Shown piece by piece: positions 36,052 through 48,451 of a stretch of 64,000 bases of DNA. The notes below the pieces were generated by a model. That model worked only from the letters and a program-made list of their open reading frames with translations. It did no database searches and was not told where the DNA came from. Within the stretch, counting starts at the first letter, position 1. Every line of letters begins with the position of its first letter. A program made the position numbers and the translations under genes. This DNA is from Hydractinia symbiolongicarpus (Eukaryota; Cnidaria; Hydrozoa; Anthoathecata; Hydractiniidae), in assembly GCF_029227915.1 (NCBI RefSeq), contig NC_079887.1:11346001-11410000 (forward strand), written 5' to 3'.

Positions 36052-37395
36052 TTTTTCAATTGTGTGTTGGAGATTAGAAAAAACGTAGAAGTTGGTGGCC
36101 CGTGTTTTCATGTTTCAAAGCGTGGGATCCTTTTTATTGCTGTTGCAATCGAATTTCGTGACATGCGAAAGTAACATTGTTTTCGCAATGAGCGGACAAA
36201 CGAACGTGTTCTTATAACTGAAGAGTTTTATACGTTTATGTTTTATATATATAAATGTTTCTTGTTAGTATGTAAGGTCTTCAATTTAGTTAAAAAAGAT
36301 GTTTAATAAGAAATACTGCACGGTTTACATCTTTACCTTGAGGAAACTATCACGGTATAGTGCATGGTGTAGCTATGTTTAGATTTGATTTGGAGTCGCC
36401 ATAACCTCGAAATTATAAATAAGGCAATGTAAAAATATCCTGAACTAACGAACATTCTTTTTTAAACTAGTTGGTGGACTGTGGATAAATGTACGGGTTC
36501 GCCCATTCTTAATATAGTTCCAACAGCTTCTTTCTTCATCTTAACTAAGGGCCATGCTTCAATAAAAACAGCTAAAGATAAAGGTCTTGTTCCTTATCTC
36601 TGAAAGCACAACAGTTTTCGTTTACACGCGCGCCGAGAAAATAGTGTGATAAAATTTTCCTGAAGACCGCCGCCGCGCCACAACGAAAGGGTACACCAAC
36701 ATATCATACTACTCCGTCTGCGTGATTTAAAAGGTTTTTTGAAGATATTTACAGAATTTTTCCATTTCTTTCCCCCTAAAAACTTTTAAGATAAACCTAG
36801 GAGGAGGAGACCTCCCCTACCTAGAAAAAACCTGTTGTCTAAAAAATTCCAATCGCAATTTTGTAATTGTAATATAAAAAAGGGTTTTTAGATTTTCAGA
36901 TATCTTAAAAAAACAAGGCCTGAATCGTGTTGATTTTTACGCAATCAACAACTTGTCAAAAAAAACATCATTTTTGGTTTTACAGGAAAATCACACTAAG
37001 GCAACCTCGATAGTTGGCCCTTTGATAGCTTCGCATTCGGCGATAAGGCAACCCGGGAACAAGGATGCCACGAAAAATGTAAAGCCATTATTAATTCGCC
37101 TCGTGTTTATGACCTTGACAACAGTCAAGCGATGTCGGTGAAGACAAAATGAAAGTAAACATTCAAAAAAACATCTGTTTTATTAGCTGTATAAATATTT
37201 CCATTTCCATCCAGTGACTAGCAAATTCGATAAAACAGATTTTCTGATTGTTTTCTGATAGTTTTGTATTAATTGGACGAATCTTGCGCGAAAGAAGTAG
37301 CAGGTGGCCACAGCGTAATGCTGTGTTGTTAGTAGTTCGCTAGCTAGTTAAACGTCGCGCACATTGTTTTTGTAATCATAACGAATGCTACTGTC
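36052..37395. other. Intergenic region between RSRC2-like and CCDC92-like genes
   Basis: No firm gene. One plus-strand block, 37001-37152, reads as a 50-codon open frame ending in TGA after an AG and could be a small terminal exon, but nothing upstream joins to it convincingly. A run of AT-poor DNA near 36620-36680 and 37000-37140 may mark promoter sequence of the downstream gene. Confidence 0.35.
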
Positions 37396-40300
37396 ATGAC
37401 GAAAAGAAAAGTTTCTGGTACCCAAGAACAGAAAATTCAAAGCCTTCAGCACTCTATTTTGTTCCTGCAAGAGCAGCACGCTGCTACTTTGTCTGGTCTT
37501 CATCAAGAAATTGAAAAGTTGCAACAAAAATGTGTTGGTAATAATTTTACTTGTTTATTTAACTGTAGCTATAGCTATATTTATATCTCTTTATTATGGT
37601 TCACATGATTGATTTACTTAGCTCAGTGATGTGAGTCATAATATAATTCTTATCCATCTTTAAGAGATAAATTAAAAATCAAAATGTTTTGCCAATACTG
37701 TTTTTATTTCGTGATTATTTCACAGCTCTAGTTACAATCTGGCAATTCCGCTTGTTACAAAACTCCATGGTTTTGACTAAAAGGTACCCCTAAAACAACT
37801 TTGCAAAAATGCCAGTCAACAGGCGTTTGTGTAAGTAGGGTCGAACAAAAAAAGAAGCAGTCAAAACGTTCTACATGTGTAAAATAGTTGCAATACTTGG
37901 TAACTTGTCTCAGATTTAGCTATAATGACTCTTTCAAAAATGAACCATGAACCTTTTTCTTTTGCTCAAAAATTAGATGCGAGATTGGGAAAACTTTGTA
38001 AAGCGAATTAACAAAAAGGATCTATGCAGGAGATCATCCATAGTAATGAAACTTTTTTCTAAAATATTTTCCAGTCTGTCTAATTTCATTATTGGTTTGC
38101 TTTGTATTTAATAAATGATTATCTACCCCATTGATGTTTAGGCTCTCTGTTTTGTAGCCAGGCGACCCAGCGTAATTTTTCTTACCACCAGGAAATTGGA
38201 GTAGTTAAGGTGGGAAAAATTACGCTGGGTCTCAAACGATAAAATAAAATGGCCTCTGAAGCCATTAGTCACATTGTTCAAGGGTTTCCGCTGAGTTATT
38301 TGTTCGCGTTAAGCTTTTGTTTGAGAGAAATTCATTTTATCAACTTGAAGAAGAAAGCTTGGTTAACTAGACTATCTGTTTTGTAAAGGACACAAATTTT
38401 AGTTCAAGCTAATTTGTAATATGGGTAGATTCTTAAGGTTCAGGTTGGCACATCAACAACAAAAAATGTCTGAAAATCGAAATCAGGAAATTAATCTTCC
38501 AACCAACTAATATGCTCAACATGGCTACATTGCGATTCCTCGTCCATAGCGACATATAAATATATAACTATTAAAAACCCAGATACTATTGGTTAAATTA
38601 TTATATTAAAGCTTTTTTACAGCGCCCTCAGAAAATCTTAAATATGGGCATACGTTGCTGTTTATGAAAATTTTGCCTTGGATTCCAATTTTGTTTCAAT
38701 CTCTAGAAAGTCCTTCAATTTAAATTTGTTTTTGCAATTCCTCGCATTTTCTTTGATTAATGAAACGGATGATTGTTTTACTAGGTTGGTTTTTGTTTTT
38801 GTTAAAAAGGCAGTGACAGGTCTTGATGTCTGAGTCTATACTTTCAACATCAATAATATATACTCACAATTTTCACAAGTTTGCTTTTAAGATTGTCACC
38901 AAGTATCTGCAGGCCTTGCTATGAGACGCGAGCAATTGCTCGCGCCCATGTAGTGCTCGCGTAAATGCTCGTTACCAGAGCATTCTATGGCTCACGTAAA
39001 TATTAACATTTTGAGATAATTGTAAACGTTTTTCTCAAGAATTGATTGGTCTTTTAAGTGAAAAACCTGCACGAACGCTCAACCTGAAACTGAAAAGATA
39101 TTTGGTGTGATTATTTTCCATTCATCGTTCAAAAGTTCATTCGCCATTTTGTAAAACGCCTGCGATACAGGCATTAAGGTTAATCTTTGTTGCGCATTTA
39201 TTTTGCAGTAGAAAAGTGGGGGACGTTTTAAATCGTGAACCCCAAACACGATGATCGAGCGTCTACTCTCTCAATCTTAACTTCCTTTTCTATATGTCCG
39301 AAATAGTATACATGACTATACTGTCGTTTTCATAAATTTATTGTTTATTTTTCAGCAAATGTAAAAAAAAATTATACCGCACGTGGGTTTCGTTTTTAAA
39401 ATTGTTTGAATAACAGTTGCGGCATAAAGAAAATAATCCTTTAAATTTGGACCTGCTATGGTTTCCAATTGTTTCGTCAAAGGAAGAAATTATCTACAAT
39501 TAAATCCATGTCTGTTCCGCCTGTAAGTGCAGTTTTGCAGACTTGCGTCATCCCTGCTCCGTCGGCGTTCACCTCTGCATTAGTTAAGAACCGCATGGCT
39601 GGATTTTTTGTGTAAGACCTGGTTACCAACGGCGAAGGGGCCAGGCAAAAGAGATTTATGTCTACGTAGTTCTTTTAACTAGGTCAGGAGTCGGTGAATT
39701 AGCTAGGATGGTCAGGTTGGCTATAAATAGGCTTGCTCGTGGATTTCAAGGACCAGGACTATTCAATAATTCTGATAACTAAAAGTGTCCGTCCAAGACG
39801 GAAATCTATCGGACATTTTAACCGACGAAAGTTCTAAACAAGCCACGGACATGTCCGACCAAACTGGAAATGTGGCATGCATTTTAATCACCGCCTGAAA
39901 CGATTTAGGTGTGTGCCAAGGCGCACGCCTCTCCTTAAAAAGATGCCTTGAGAGACTAAATGTAAAGTTTTTTTAGCGAAAAATATGGCGAGCAAAATTG
40001 CTCGCTTGGACACTCTGACGCGAGCAATTAATTGCTCTGGAGGTTATTTGCTTATGGCAAGGCCTGATCTGATCAGGGATTTCATAAATTTATAAATTAT
40101 TTTTTCTGACATACTGATGTCTTTTTCCATCTCAATGATTGTGTCATCTTTTCTTAAATTATCTTTTTTTTTCTTTGTGTAAAACCCATAAGGGGTGTAA
40201 AAATCTTGTCCATAATTTAAAAAAAAGACACTGAAAAAATTTAATCCACTAGCATTAACAAAGTTTCTCAAAGTTAATCTTACTATATATACCTTTTCTT

Positions 40301-43300
40301 TCTTTTGTTTTAAATGCTATTAGAATATTTTTACATCTGAATAATCACAGCCACATATTGCGTCTTCTTCGCCAGTCAGTCTTCAGTGGCTGATGATGGT
40401 CTATTATCATAATTTACGTATATAAAGGACTTGGGAACAGAATTAACTGGTGTTAAGTTTTTTTATGCACCTAAAAACAAATGTACTGCTGATCAAAAAA
40501 TCCTAGGGAAAAATCCAACTGATCAACCATCATATTTTTTTTATTGTGGTCTGAAAGACAAGACAAGACAATATTTGTGGCCATGTTCCTGCATGACTGC
40601 AAAAGGATTTCATATCATTATGCATTATATGTCATTGTTAAGTATGCAGAAGTATTTTCGATGAGTCCTACATTATAATAAATTTATTGGAGAATTAAGA
40701 TTTAAATAAGAGGACATTTCCACTAAATTTACTCTTTGCCCAGCCTGCTTGACCACTTGTCAAATGAAATTTAATGTAACTAAAAATGAGGTAAGCGGTT
40801 TTAAAATAACTACTTCGTTGTGTAGAGTCATAGTTGGAACTTCAAAATAGGGGGTTGTTGTAAAATGGGTAGGGTTGCTCTATATTCTGGACAAATATAT
40901 TCTTCTTTGACTACCTACTTCAAGTAAGACAGCTCATTTAATTTAGCCTTTTTTTGTATTGTTTTAGTTTGCAACCAGTTTCTATTTCTTTTTTTAAAAA
41001 GTTTGTTTGTTCTTACTAAAACTGAGTAAGCAGTGCTTGCTTTGAGTTGCTCATTCATAAATCTAAATTCATATTTCTGCCTGTCAAAACCTATTAGAAA
41101 AAATCATTTGAAGTTGACGAAAAATATAACAAACTTTCAAAATTGCAATATTGGAAAATTAGAGAATTATTTATGCAGATCTTGCTGAAAGTTCTATAAT
41201 TACTAGGTATTTGTACTCACATTTAGCAGAGCAAGTAGGCAATGGAATTAACAAGAGCACAATCCCATTTGCTAGTACTTTTTCTTGCTATCAATTTGTT
41301 ATATACAACTATTTAACATTTAACAACAACAACAACAACAACAAAATAATTTCTGATGTCTTTTAATATGAATTAAAATTGATAGGGTGTTTGTGTTACA
41401 CATCTGTAACAAGATGAAGCTAATAGCTTGACCTCCAAATAATAGGTGGGTCACTCTCAGAATTAGAAGGGTATAAATCTATCCCCCTAATGATAGGGGG
41501 TTAGATTTATAGGATTGAGTTTCCATTATTTATTTAATTCTTTGAATTGGATTTAAAGAAAAAAAGTAATGTTACATCATTATTAGATGATGTGACATTG
41601 ATCTGATGATGATGTGACATAGTTTACGAGAAAGTATAATGAATTTTAAAAATTGTGTTTTTAACAATGAGGGGTTCTAGCACTTTTGAGAGTGGCCTTT
41701 GCTTTCAAGCAATGTTTATTTCATCTCTTTTGATATGGTTACTGTAAGGGGGTTTTGTAAAATCTTACGTTATAATTTTTCATTATTTTTTAACAGAGCT
41801 GACACTAATATTTATGTAGGTAGTCAAGAAACTTGAATACTTTTATTAGCAACGGAACTATCAGATTTTTGTAAATATCATAAAAAAAATCATGAAGATA
41901 CTTATACTGTGATAGCTCAGGATGAATGTTTACACCTGCAGCTTGAAACAAGTGATAACTCTCGCACAAGTGACATTAACTGTTAATTTGCAGTAATGGA
42001 TATATAATTAATATGCACCGATTCATTCTGGAAGGTAAAACGCTCTTTTTAAGTTTGGGTGAGATGAGATGAGAGTTTTCCAAACGAACAATTCTATATT
42101 GATAACTATGAAATTAGAACTAGAAAAGATAGGAACAAAAATGGAGGAGGGTTAATTGAATATGTTAAGAAAGGAATAGCCTGTAGACAAGTTAATGATT
42201 TGGGTATAACAAATAATGACATCATTTGCTCAGAATTAACGATAAGAAATAAAAAATGGACAGTTATCAGTATTTATAGACCACCTCATTATTCAAACTT
42301 AAACAACTTTTTTGAGGAATTAGAGATAGCTTTAAATAAAGCTCTATCTAAAGTCGAAAACATAATAATTATGGGTGATATAAATATCGATTGCCATAAC
42401 TCGAACGATTCTGGTTTCGAAACCTTAAATAATTTCTGTGATATTTTTAGTCTTGAAAATCTTGTCAAAAACAAAACCTGTTTTGCTAGTCCTAACGGAA
42501 CAGCTATAGATGTCATTCTTACAAATAGACCCAGATGTTTTCAACACACACTAACATGTGAAACAGGATTAAGTGATCATCATCAAATGGTAACAACATT
42601 TTTAAAATCTCATTTAGCACGCTTAGCATCCAAGAAAATTATTTACAGAAGTTACAAAAATTTTAATGAAGCCAACTTTTTACGTGATGTTGAGAACGCA
42701 AATTTTATTTGTAATAGTAAAGATCCTGAACTGAATTATGAAAACCTCATCAATGTTTTTACATCTATCATAGAAAAGCATGCCCCACAGAAGCAAAAAA
42801 CTCTGCGTGGAAACGAGGCACCATTTATGACAAAAGAGTTAAAAAAGGCAATATATACAAGGTCTAGGTTCAAAAATAAATACAATAAAAATCCTACTTC
42901 TGAAAACAAAATCACGTACAAGAAACAGAGAAACAAGTGTGTAAATTTACGCAAAAAGGCTATCAAAAACCATTTCAAAAGGGTAACAGAATCAGGTTTT
43001 ATTTCCAAAAAAACGTTTTGGGAAACTGTTAAACCCTTGATATCAAATAAAAGTGGAATAAGCAAAGGAGATATAGCGATCGTTCAAAATGAAAGTTTAG
43101 TTACTGATAAAAAACAGCTTACCAAACTTTTCAACGAATACTACATCAATATTTTAGAAAATTCTTGTAGCATGAAACCAAATCCTATAAAATATAAGAA
43201 TGTAAATGATAAGTCACAAATGATTGAAGAAATTGTTGATAGTTTTGAAAATCATCCAAGTATCATTAAAATAAAGGAAATCAATGATTCTAACAACAAT

Positions 43301-46300
43301 GAGAACTTCACATTCCAAGAAGTTGATGAAAATACAATTTCTAAACTGTTTAATGATTTAAACACCAAAGTATCAACAGGTGAAGATACAATACCATCAA
43401 AGCTGACAAAATTAGCAAAAAGGCACCTAGTAACGCCACTAACAGATGCTATAAATAGTAGCATAGTTTCAAACAAATTTCCAAGCAAAGCTAAGCGAGC
43501 TGCTGTAACGCCATTGGATAAGGGAGGAAAAGATAAAACTAAAATATCAAACTACAGGCCTGTCAGTGTTTTAAATGTTTTTTCTAAATTTTACGAAAGG
43601 GTTATGAAAGAACAAATAACCGCTTATATGGAATCAAAATTGTCGACCTTTCTCTCCGCCTATAGGAAATGCTATAGTACCCAACAAGTACTAATTCGCT
43701 TAATAGAGGAATGGAAGAGTAAACTTGATAAGAATTATGTGGTGGGTGCGATCTTGATGGATCTTTCAAAAGCTTTTGACTGTGTACCACATGACTTACT
43801 AATTGCGAAACTAGCTGCTTATGGATTTGACAATAAGTCTCTTCAATTCATTCTATCTTATCTTACTGATAGAGAGCAAGCCACTCGAATAAATGGGATC
43901 TATAGTCTATTTCAAATTATCTTATCTGGTGTACCACAAGGTTCTATTTTGGGACCTATCATATTCAATATATTTATAAATGATTTGTTTCTTTTTATAG
44001 AAAAATATAAGCTACATAATTACGCTGATGATAACACAATATCCAACTTCTCAAATTCTATTCCTAATTTGATAAATACTTTAGAAAACGAAGCTAAAAC
44101 TGCCCTCTCCTGGTTAAAAGAGAATAAAATGATTGCAAACCCTGAAAAGTTTCACTCGATAATTCTGACAAAGAATAAGGCAGATAATTTAGGTCTAAAA
44201 TTTAATATAGGAAATAAAACTATTGAAAGTGAAAATAACGTGAAATTACTAGGTGTGACTATAGACAATAAATTAAATTTTGACAGACACGTTAGTGATT
44301 TGTGTCGCAAAGCATCAGCCCAACTAAATGCCTTATTTCGATTTAGAAGTTTCTTATCCTTTCAAGCAAAATATATTTTAGTTCAAAGTTTTATCTACGC
44401 AAATTTCAATTATTGTTCCCTTATATGGCATTTTTCTTCTTCTAAATCTTTATCTAAAGTCGAAATGATACAAAAACGAGCATTAAGATTTCTGTATAAT
44501 GATACGGTAAGTACATACGAAAATTTACTTAAAAATTCCAGCAAGAGTCACATGAATGTAAATCGCTTACGGTCATTGTGTATAGAAATCTCTAAAACTA
44601 TAAATAGCAGCAGCCCTCTTTTTATGAAAGATATATTTTGTTTAAATGATAACGGTAGGACAGTCAGAGAACAAAATACAAATAATTTGGTAGTCTCAAG
44701 GAAAAGGACCGCGACTTTTGGAACTAATAGCTTATCAGCCCTGGGACCAAAGATTTGGAATAACCTACCATCACATTTGAAACGATGTGACAACCTTAAA
44801 GTTTTTAAAAGCATGATTAAAATGTGGGACGGATCTAAATGTAACTGTGATGAATGTAAGGTCCCTTTATAGAACTTTGTTGTTATTATTGTTTATATAT
44901 ATAAAAAAAATGATTTTATTTAATTGTAAACATAAAAAAAATTTAGTCGATTTAGATTAGTTTTCTTAATTACTTTTTTTTGGAAACTATTGTAAATATG
45001 TGAATAATCGACTTTAAATAAATTGAAAAGAAAAGAAAAAGAAAGAAAGGTTGTTTATTTCGACTTCGATTCTCTTTTGAAAATCTTTGTCACATTGAAT
45101 CAACAATACTTGTTTATCAAAAGTATAGATCAAGGAGAAGATTAGTTTTGGATTTGATTTCGAACTTACACTTCCACTGAAAATGTATCAAAGTACAAAA
45201 TTTCACGACATACGTTTTAAATGTCCCCATCCTAAACAGGATTCAAAACTTCTTCTCCCCTACAAATTTAGAATCCTTAACCAGAGTTTTTCTTATTTCT
45301 CTCCAGATGGAATATTTATGACATGGCCTAATTTGTCAGTACACATCTAATTTTTTTAATAATGCAAATTTTCCATTTGATCTATTCTAGTTTATTTTAA
45401 AATACTTTATATTGCATATGCAAGGTATTTAAAATTTTAAAATAAAATATCCACTTTGCGTAAAATATTGTGTTTGATTTTTAGCTGATCAATTGCTCAA
45501 TTTTATTTTTAGATTTGACATATCAGGTATCAAGTGGTCAATCTTCATCCATAATTAACGAACAGCCTTCTTGTACAGGTAGAGTTGTTGTTAATTGTTC
45601 ACCGTTTGATGTGTCACAGCACCGTTAACACTGCAAAGACAATTGTTCCAATAATGTTTTTTTAGAAATAAGTAACAGTATTACATTTAAACTGATTCAA
45701 AATAATCATTTTCGAAGTAAAGGTATAGCTGTGATTTGTGTTATGTATATATTGTTTATATATTGTTATTAAACTAAAAGTCTAAATGCCTAAAAATGAA
45801 CACTTTCGGCTTGTTCAAAACTGCATATTCAAAGTTACATAGCATTTGGACCCTCTAATTTTATTAATGTGTAGCCTTGTTTAGTAAAAGTTAAGCAGTA
45901 TAATGCATTCCTTGAATCGTTCGCTTTGGTCTTCGGTTCCAGCATACTGGTATTTCTTAGAATGGATTAAAATGTCCTCAAGCCTTAAAATTAGGATATG
46001 GAGAAGGTTGATTTTACTGAAAAGGTTACGATTAAGGATACTTGAAGTGTAGCGTCGTTTAAACTGAAAGAAATATTTAGAACGGGTGGAAACTCTATGT
46101 ACTATTGTACTTGAAATGAGAGACAAAAAATAAATGGCCTAAAGGTTTGGAGCTCAATAACATTAAAATTAAAAGAAAAAAAAGCTACCTACGTAGTGTC
46201 GCTATCGTTTTTTTCTTTGTTTCTTATACAAGTATTTATCTGTTTTAGGTTCGCTAAAAACTACATTTGAAGCAGAAATTCGAGATCTGCGCTGTGAGAA

Positions 46301-47081
46301 TGCTAAACTAAAAGATGGCTTTGACACAAAAGAAAAACGCATTGCTTTGCTTGAGGGCCAGTTAAAAAGTCGAGAACAAAAATACCACGACGATATTCGA
46401 AACGTGGAAAGAAAAGTCGCCGAGTTGCAAATCGAATTAGATCATAAATCACATAATATCATTTACTTGACCTCACAGTTGCATCAACATAAGCTACGAA
46501 GTAATAAGAACTTTAATGACCCTCATACCATTGAGCAGCCCAGGGTGTCACTAAGTCCTTCACCACCGCAAGGTAGCCCACCAAGAAAATCAGGGTACAA
46601 CTTACGGCATCGTTCCACTACTTCTCCAGCAGCTAATGTTACAGGACTAATTCAAGAGAGTAGTTCTCATCAGTTGATCGCTTCAGATTATGTTTTGCAA
46701 AAATCTTTACCAAAGACGAACAGTACTAGATACTCTAGACGATATAAACAATCCATTGAAGATGCAGCCAGGCCTTCTATGGGACATTCTCATGCGAGGA
46801 GAGAACGGGAATTGCGATTGGCCGCTAGACCCAAACCTTCTGACTATGAAGACTTTATAAATTTAAGTCAGTCCCAAGAAGTTATATCTAGATCAAGTAT
46901 AGAACCGTTACCGCCAATAACTACTCGGAGTGGTCGACGATTACGTGAACCAATAAAAGCACGCGCTCGCATTTTAAGAGGTCATAAAGCTGCTGCAAAC
47001 TCTTCTGGAGAGGTGGAAACTATTATTGTGGAGAATACACTTACATCTCCAGAAAGAACATACCGAACGTTAAAAAATTAA
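37396..47081 (+). CDS. CCDC92-like coiled-coil protein
   Basis: Three exons join in phase: 37396-37537, 45513-45578, 46249-47081, giving 346 residues. The first exon reads QSLQHSILFLQEQHAATLSGLHQEIEKLQQKC and continues across the splice as VDLTYQV, which is the signature N-terminal helix of the CCDC92 family. The coiled coil continues in exon 3 (EAEIRDLRCENAKLKDGF, LEGQLKSREQKYHDDI, LDHKSHNIIYLTSQLHQHKL). The C-terminal half is basic, Ser/Pro/Arg-rich and probably disordered. CCDC92 is a centriole/cilium-associated protein in vertebrates; that role here is by analogy. Intron 1 is about 8 kb because of transposon insertions. Poly(A) signals lie at 47265-47270 and 47303-47308. Confidence 0.85.
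38164..38231. repeat. Small inverted-repeat element (17-bp perfect arms)
   Basis: 'gacccagcgtaattttt' at 38164-38180 is repeated exactly inverted at 38215-38231, with 34 bases between. Related sequences ('agccaggaga(c/t)c(c/t)agc') occur near 1457-1490 and, inverted, near 15465-15515, so this is a dispersed miniature element. Lies in intron 1 of the CCDC92-like gene. Confidence 0.75.
38910..40066 (+). mobile_element. Complete non-autonomous TIR transposon, 1.16 kb, with 5-bp target duplication
   Basis: The left end CAGGCCTTGCTATGAG and the right end, read inverted, CAGGCCTTGCCATAAG form a 16-bp terminal inverted repeat with two mismatches. Each end also has a subterminal palindrome: CGCGAGCAATTGCTCGCG at 38927-38944 on the left and 'gagcaattaattgctc' on the right. 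ATCTG directly precedes the left end (38905-38909) and directly follows the right end (40067-40071), a 5-bp target-site duplication. No transposase frame is present. A truncated inverted copy lies at 29814-30950. The superfamily is not assigned. It sits in intron 1 of the CCDC92-like gene. Confidence 0.88.
40838..41530 (+). repeat. Interspersed repeat of about 0.7 kb, copy 1
   Basis: Collinear with 55170-55690 in the same orientation. Shared blocks include 'ctacttcaagtaagacagct', 'tcacatttag', 'aatggaatta(a/g)caagag', 'ctgatgtctt' and 'taatagcttgacctc'. The copies differ by many substitutions and small gaps. The class is unknown. Confidence 0.7.
41322..41344 (+). repeat. (AAC)n microsatellite
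   Basis: About seven uninterrupted AAC units inside the interspersed repeat. The sister copy has a decayed version (aacaataacaacaataa) near 55488. Confidence 0.85.
42066..45040 (+). mobile_element. LINE retrotransposon (jockey/CR1-like) with long intact ORF
   Basis: An open frame of over 900 codons runs to the stop at 44872. It has the second half of an apurinic-type endonuclease (DNYEIRTRKDRNKNGGG, IIIMGDINIDCH, SDHHQMV), a linker (KRVTESGFISKKTFWETVKPL), and a complete reverse transcriptase: KISNYRPVSVLNVFSKFYERV, MDLSKAFDCVPHDLLI motif A, SGVPQGSILGP motif B, YADDNTI motif C, and KLLGVTID. It ends with the C-terminal WNNLPSHLKRC..FKSMIKMW region. The frame is open only from a TGA near 42063, so the start of the endonuclease is missing or out of frame: 5'-truncated but young. 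The 3' end is AT-rich with a 'gaaaagaaaagaaaaag'-like tail near 45025-45050. It lies in intron 1 of the CCDC92-like gene, sense orientation. Confidence 0.93.
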
Positions 47082-47264
47082 ACGAATAATTTTTTTTTGT
47101 TCATTTTTAGTATTTTTTAGTTTGAAATTTGACGTGTGTGCTACCACAGAATGAAAGTTTATTAATTTCTTTTCTTTGTAATGTATTTGTGTGAATGAAT
47201 TGAAAATTGATTTTATCTTATTCAAATTACAATTTACCAAACCCACCCTTGTTGTAGTATTGTC

Positions 47265-47270
47265 AATAAA
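47265..47270 (+). promoter_or_regulatory. Poly(A) signal of the CCDC92-like gene
   Basis: AATAAA 184 bases after the stop, with a second one at 47303-47308. Confidence 0.5.
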
Positions 47271-47547
47271 TCCTGTAACAATTTAATTGGAAATTTTACG
47301 TAAATAAATGTCATGCGTTAGAAGTATCTAAAATTCAGTGCTCTCTACTTGCTGCAGAAATTTTGTGTTGAATGTGTCACGATTTTATCTCCTTTTGCAT
47401 ACGATGTTTTTCAAAAGCGAACACACAAGGAGTTCTCCATGACAGCTGTTGTGGATTCGCTGGTTTTGTGGCAGTTTTGTTTTTGCTAAAACACGGACCG
47501 GTATATCTAATTGGTGACAAAATTTAGCCGTGTTTAGATTTGTCAGG

Positions 47548-47593
47548 AATATAAGAACTTAATAATAGCGCATTATTATTAAGTTCTTATATT
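47548..47593. repeat. Perfect hairpin, 20-bp stem, 6-nt loop
   Basis: 47548-47567 ('aatataagaacttaataata') and 47574-47593 are exact reverse complements around the loop 'gcgcat'. Intergenic, 467 bases after the CCDC92-like stop. Confidence 0.95.
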
Positions 47594-48451
47594 TTTTATT
47601 TAGATTTTGACTGCACAATGGTTTGACATTGTGATTACTACCTTAAACACTTGAGTTTCGCGTAGTAGTTTTCGCGCAAAAAAAAGCTCATTAATGCGCG
47701 AAATTTTGAACAAATTACGCGCAAAAAGTTTCTCACGAAATTTGCCACACGCTAAGTAGGCTTATATTACTATTGCATGAAAAATAATGCGTGCGAAATA
47801 TTTTTTTTGTTTTCTTGATTACACAACTGTTACACTACAGGCCTTGGTTTTAAGGTTTTATTCTCAGCTTTTTGGTGATCCAGTGTAAAATCCTTATTTG
47901 ATTATTGTGCAAATATAACTTTTTAAGAGTGTTAGTTATTTTAAGTCGATGTTTATCCTCGCAAAAAAGTATTAAATTTCGGCGTATAAATTAACATAAC
48001 TTATTTTTCCCAGATTTTGTTCCTATACCTTTTTATATTTTTTTATAGCAAACAGTTTGGTTAAAAATTAATTTTAAGTTAATCAAAATACGATAAAAAC
48101 AGCCTTTAATGGTACTTCGGATGAGAAGAGGCAACTGAAGGCCAATTTCACGGAGTGTTGGCGTATTTCTAGCTCCGCCCTTGCTTACTCAAATACACTC
48201 ACATACGGGTGCTGGCGTGTGTGTGGGCAGAATATCCAATTTTCACAGAGCACAAACGAGAAAATTAAATCTCTAAGATGATATAAACGATAGTTAGAGG
48301 TGAAAAACAATCGCCTGTCACTTCTGATCGCGTGGCTTTGTTTTCCACCAGCTTGTTTATCAAAAGATTACACAGGGACAAAAGTTGCATGCGCCCAACT
48401 CTGTGACTCACCAAGCTGACAGAGCACGCGATTTTTTTACTATTTATTTGT

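Larger units (their letters stand above)
47082..48451. other. Intergenic stretch
   Basis: Downstream of the CCDC92-like gene; no further gene seen. Contains poly(A) signals at its start and one perfect hairpin. Confidence 0.5.

Noticed and set aside
40431-40664. 77-codon plus-strand open frame in the CCDC92 intron
   Set aside because: No motif and no splice context; neighbouring DNA is repeat-derived.
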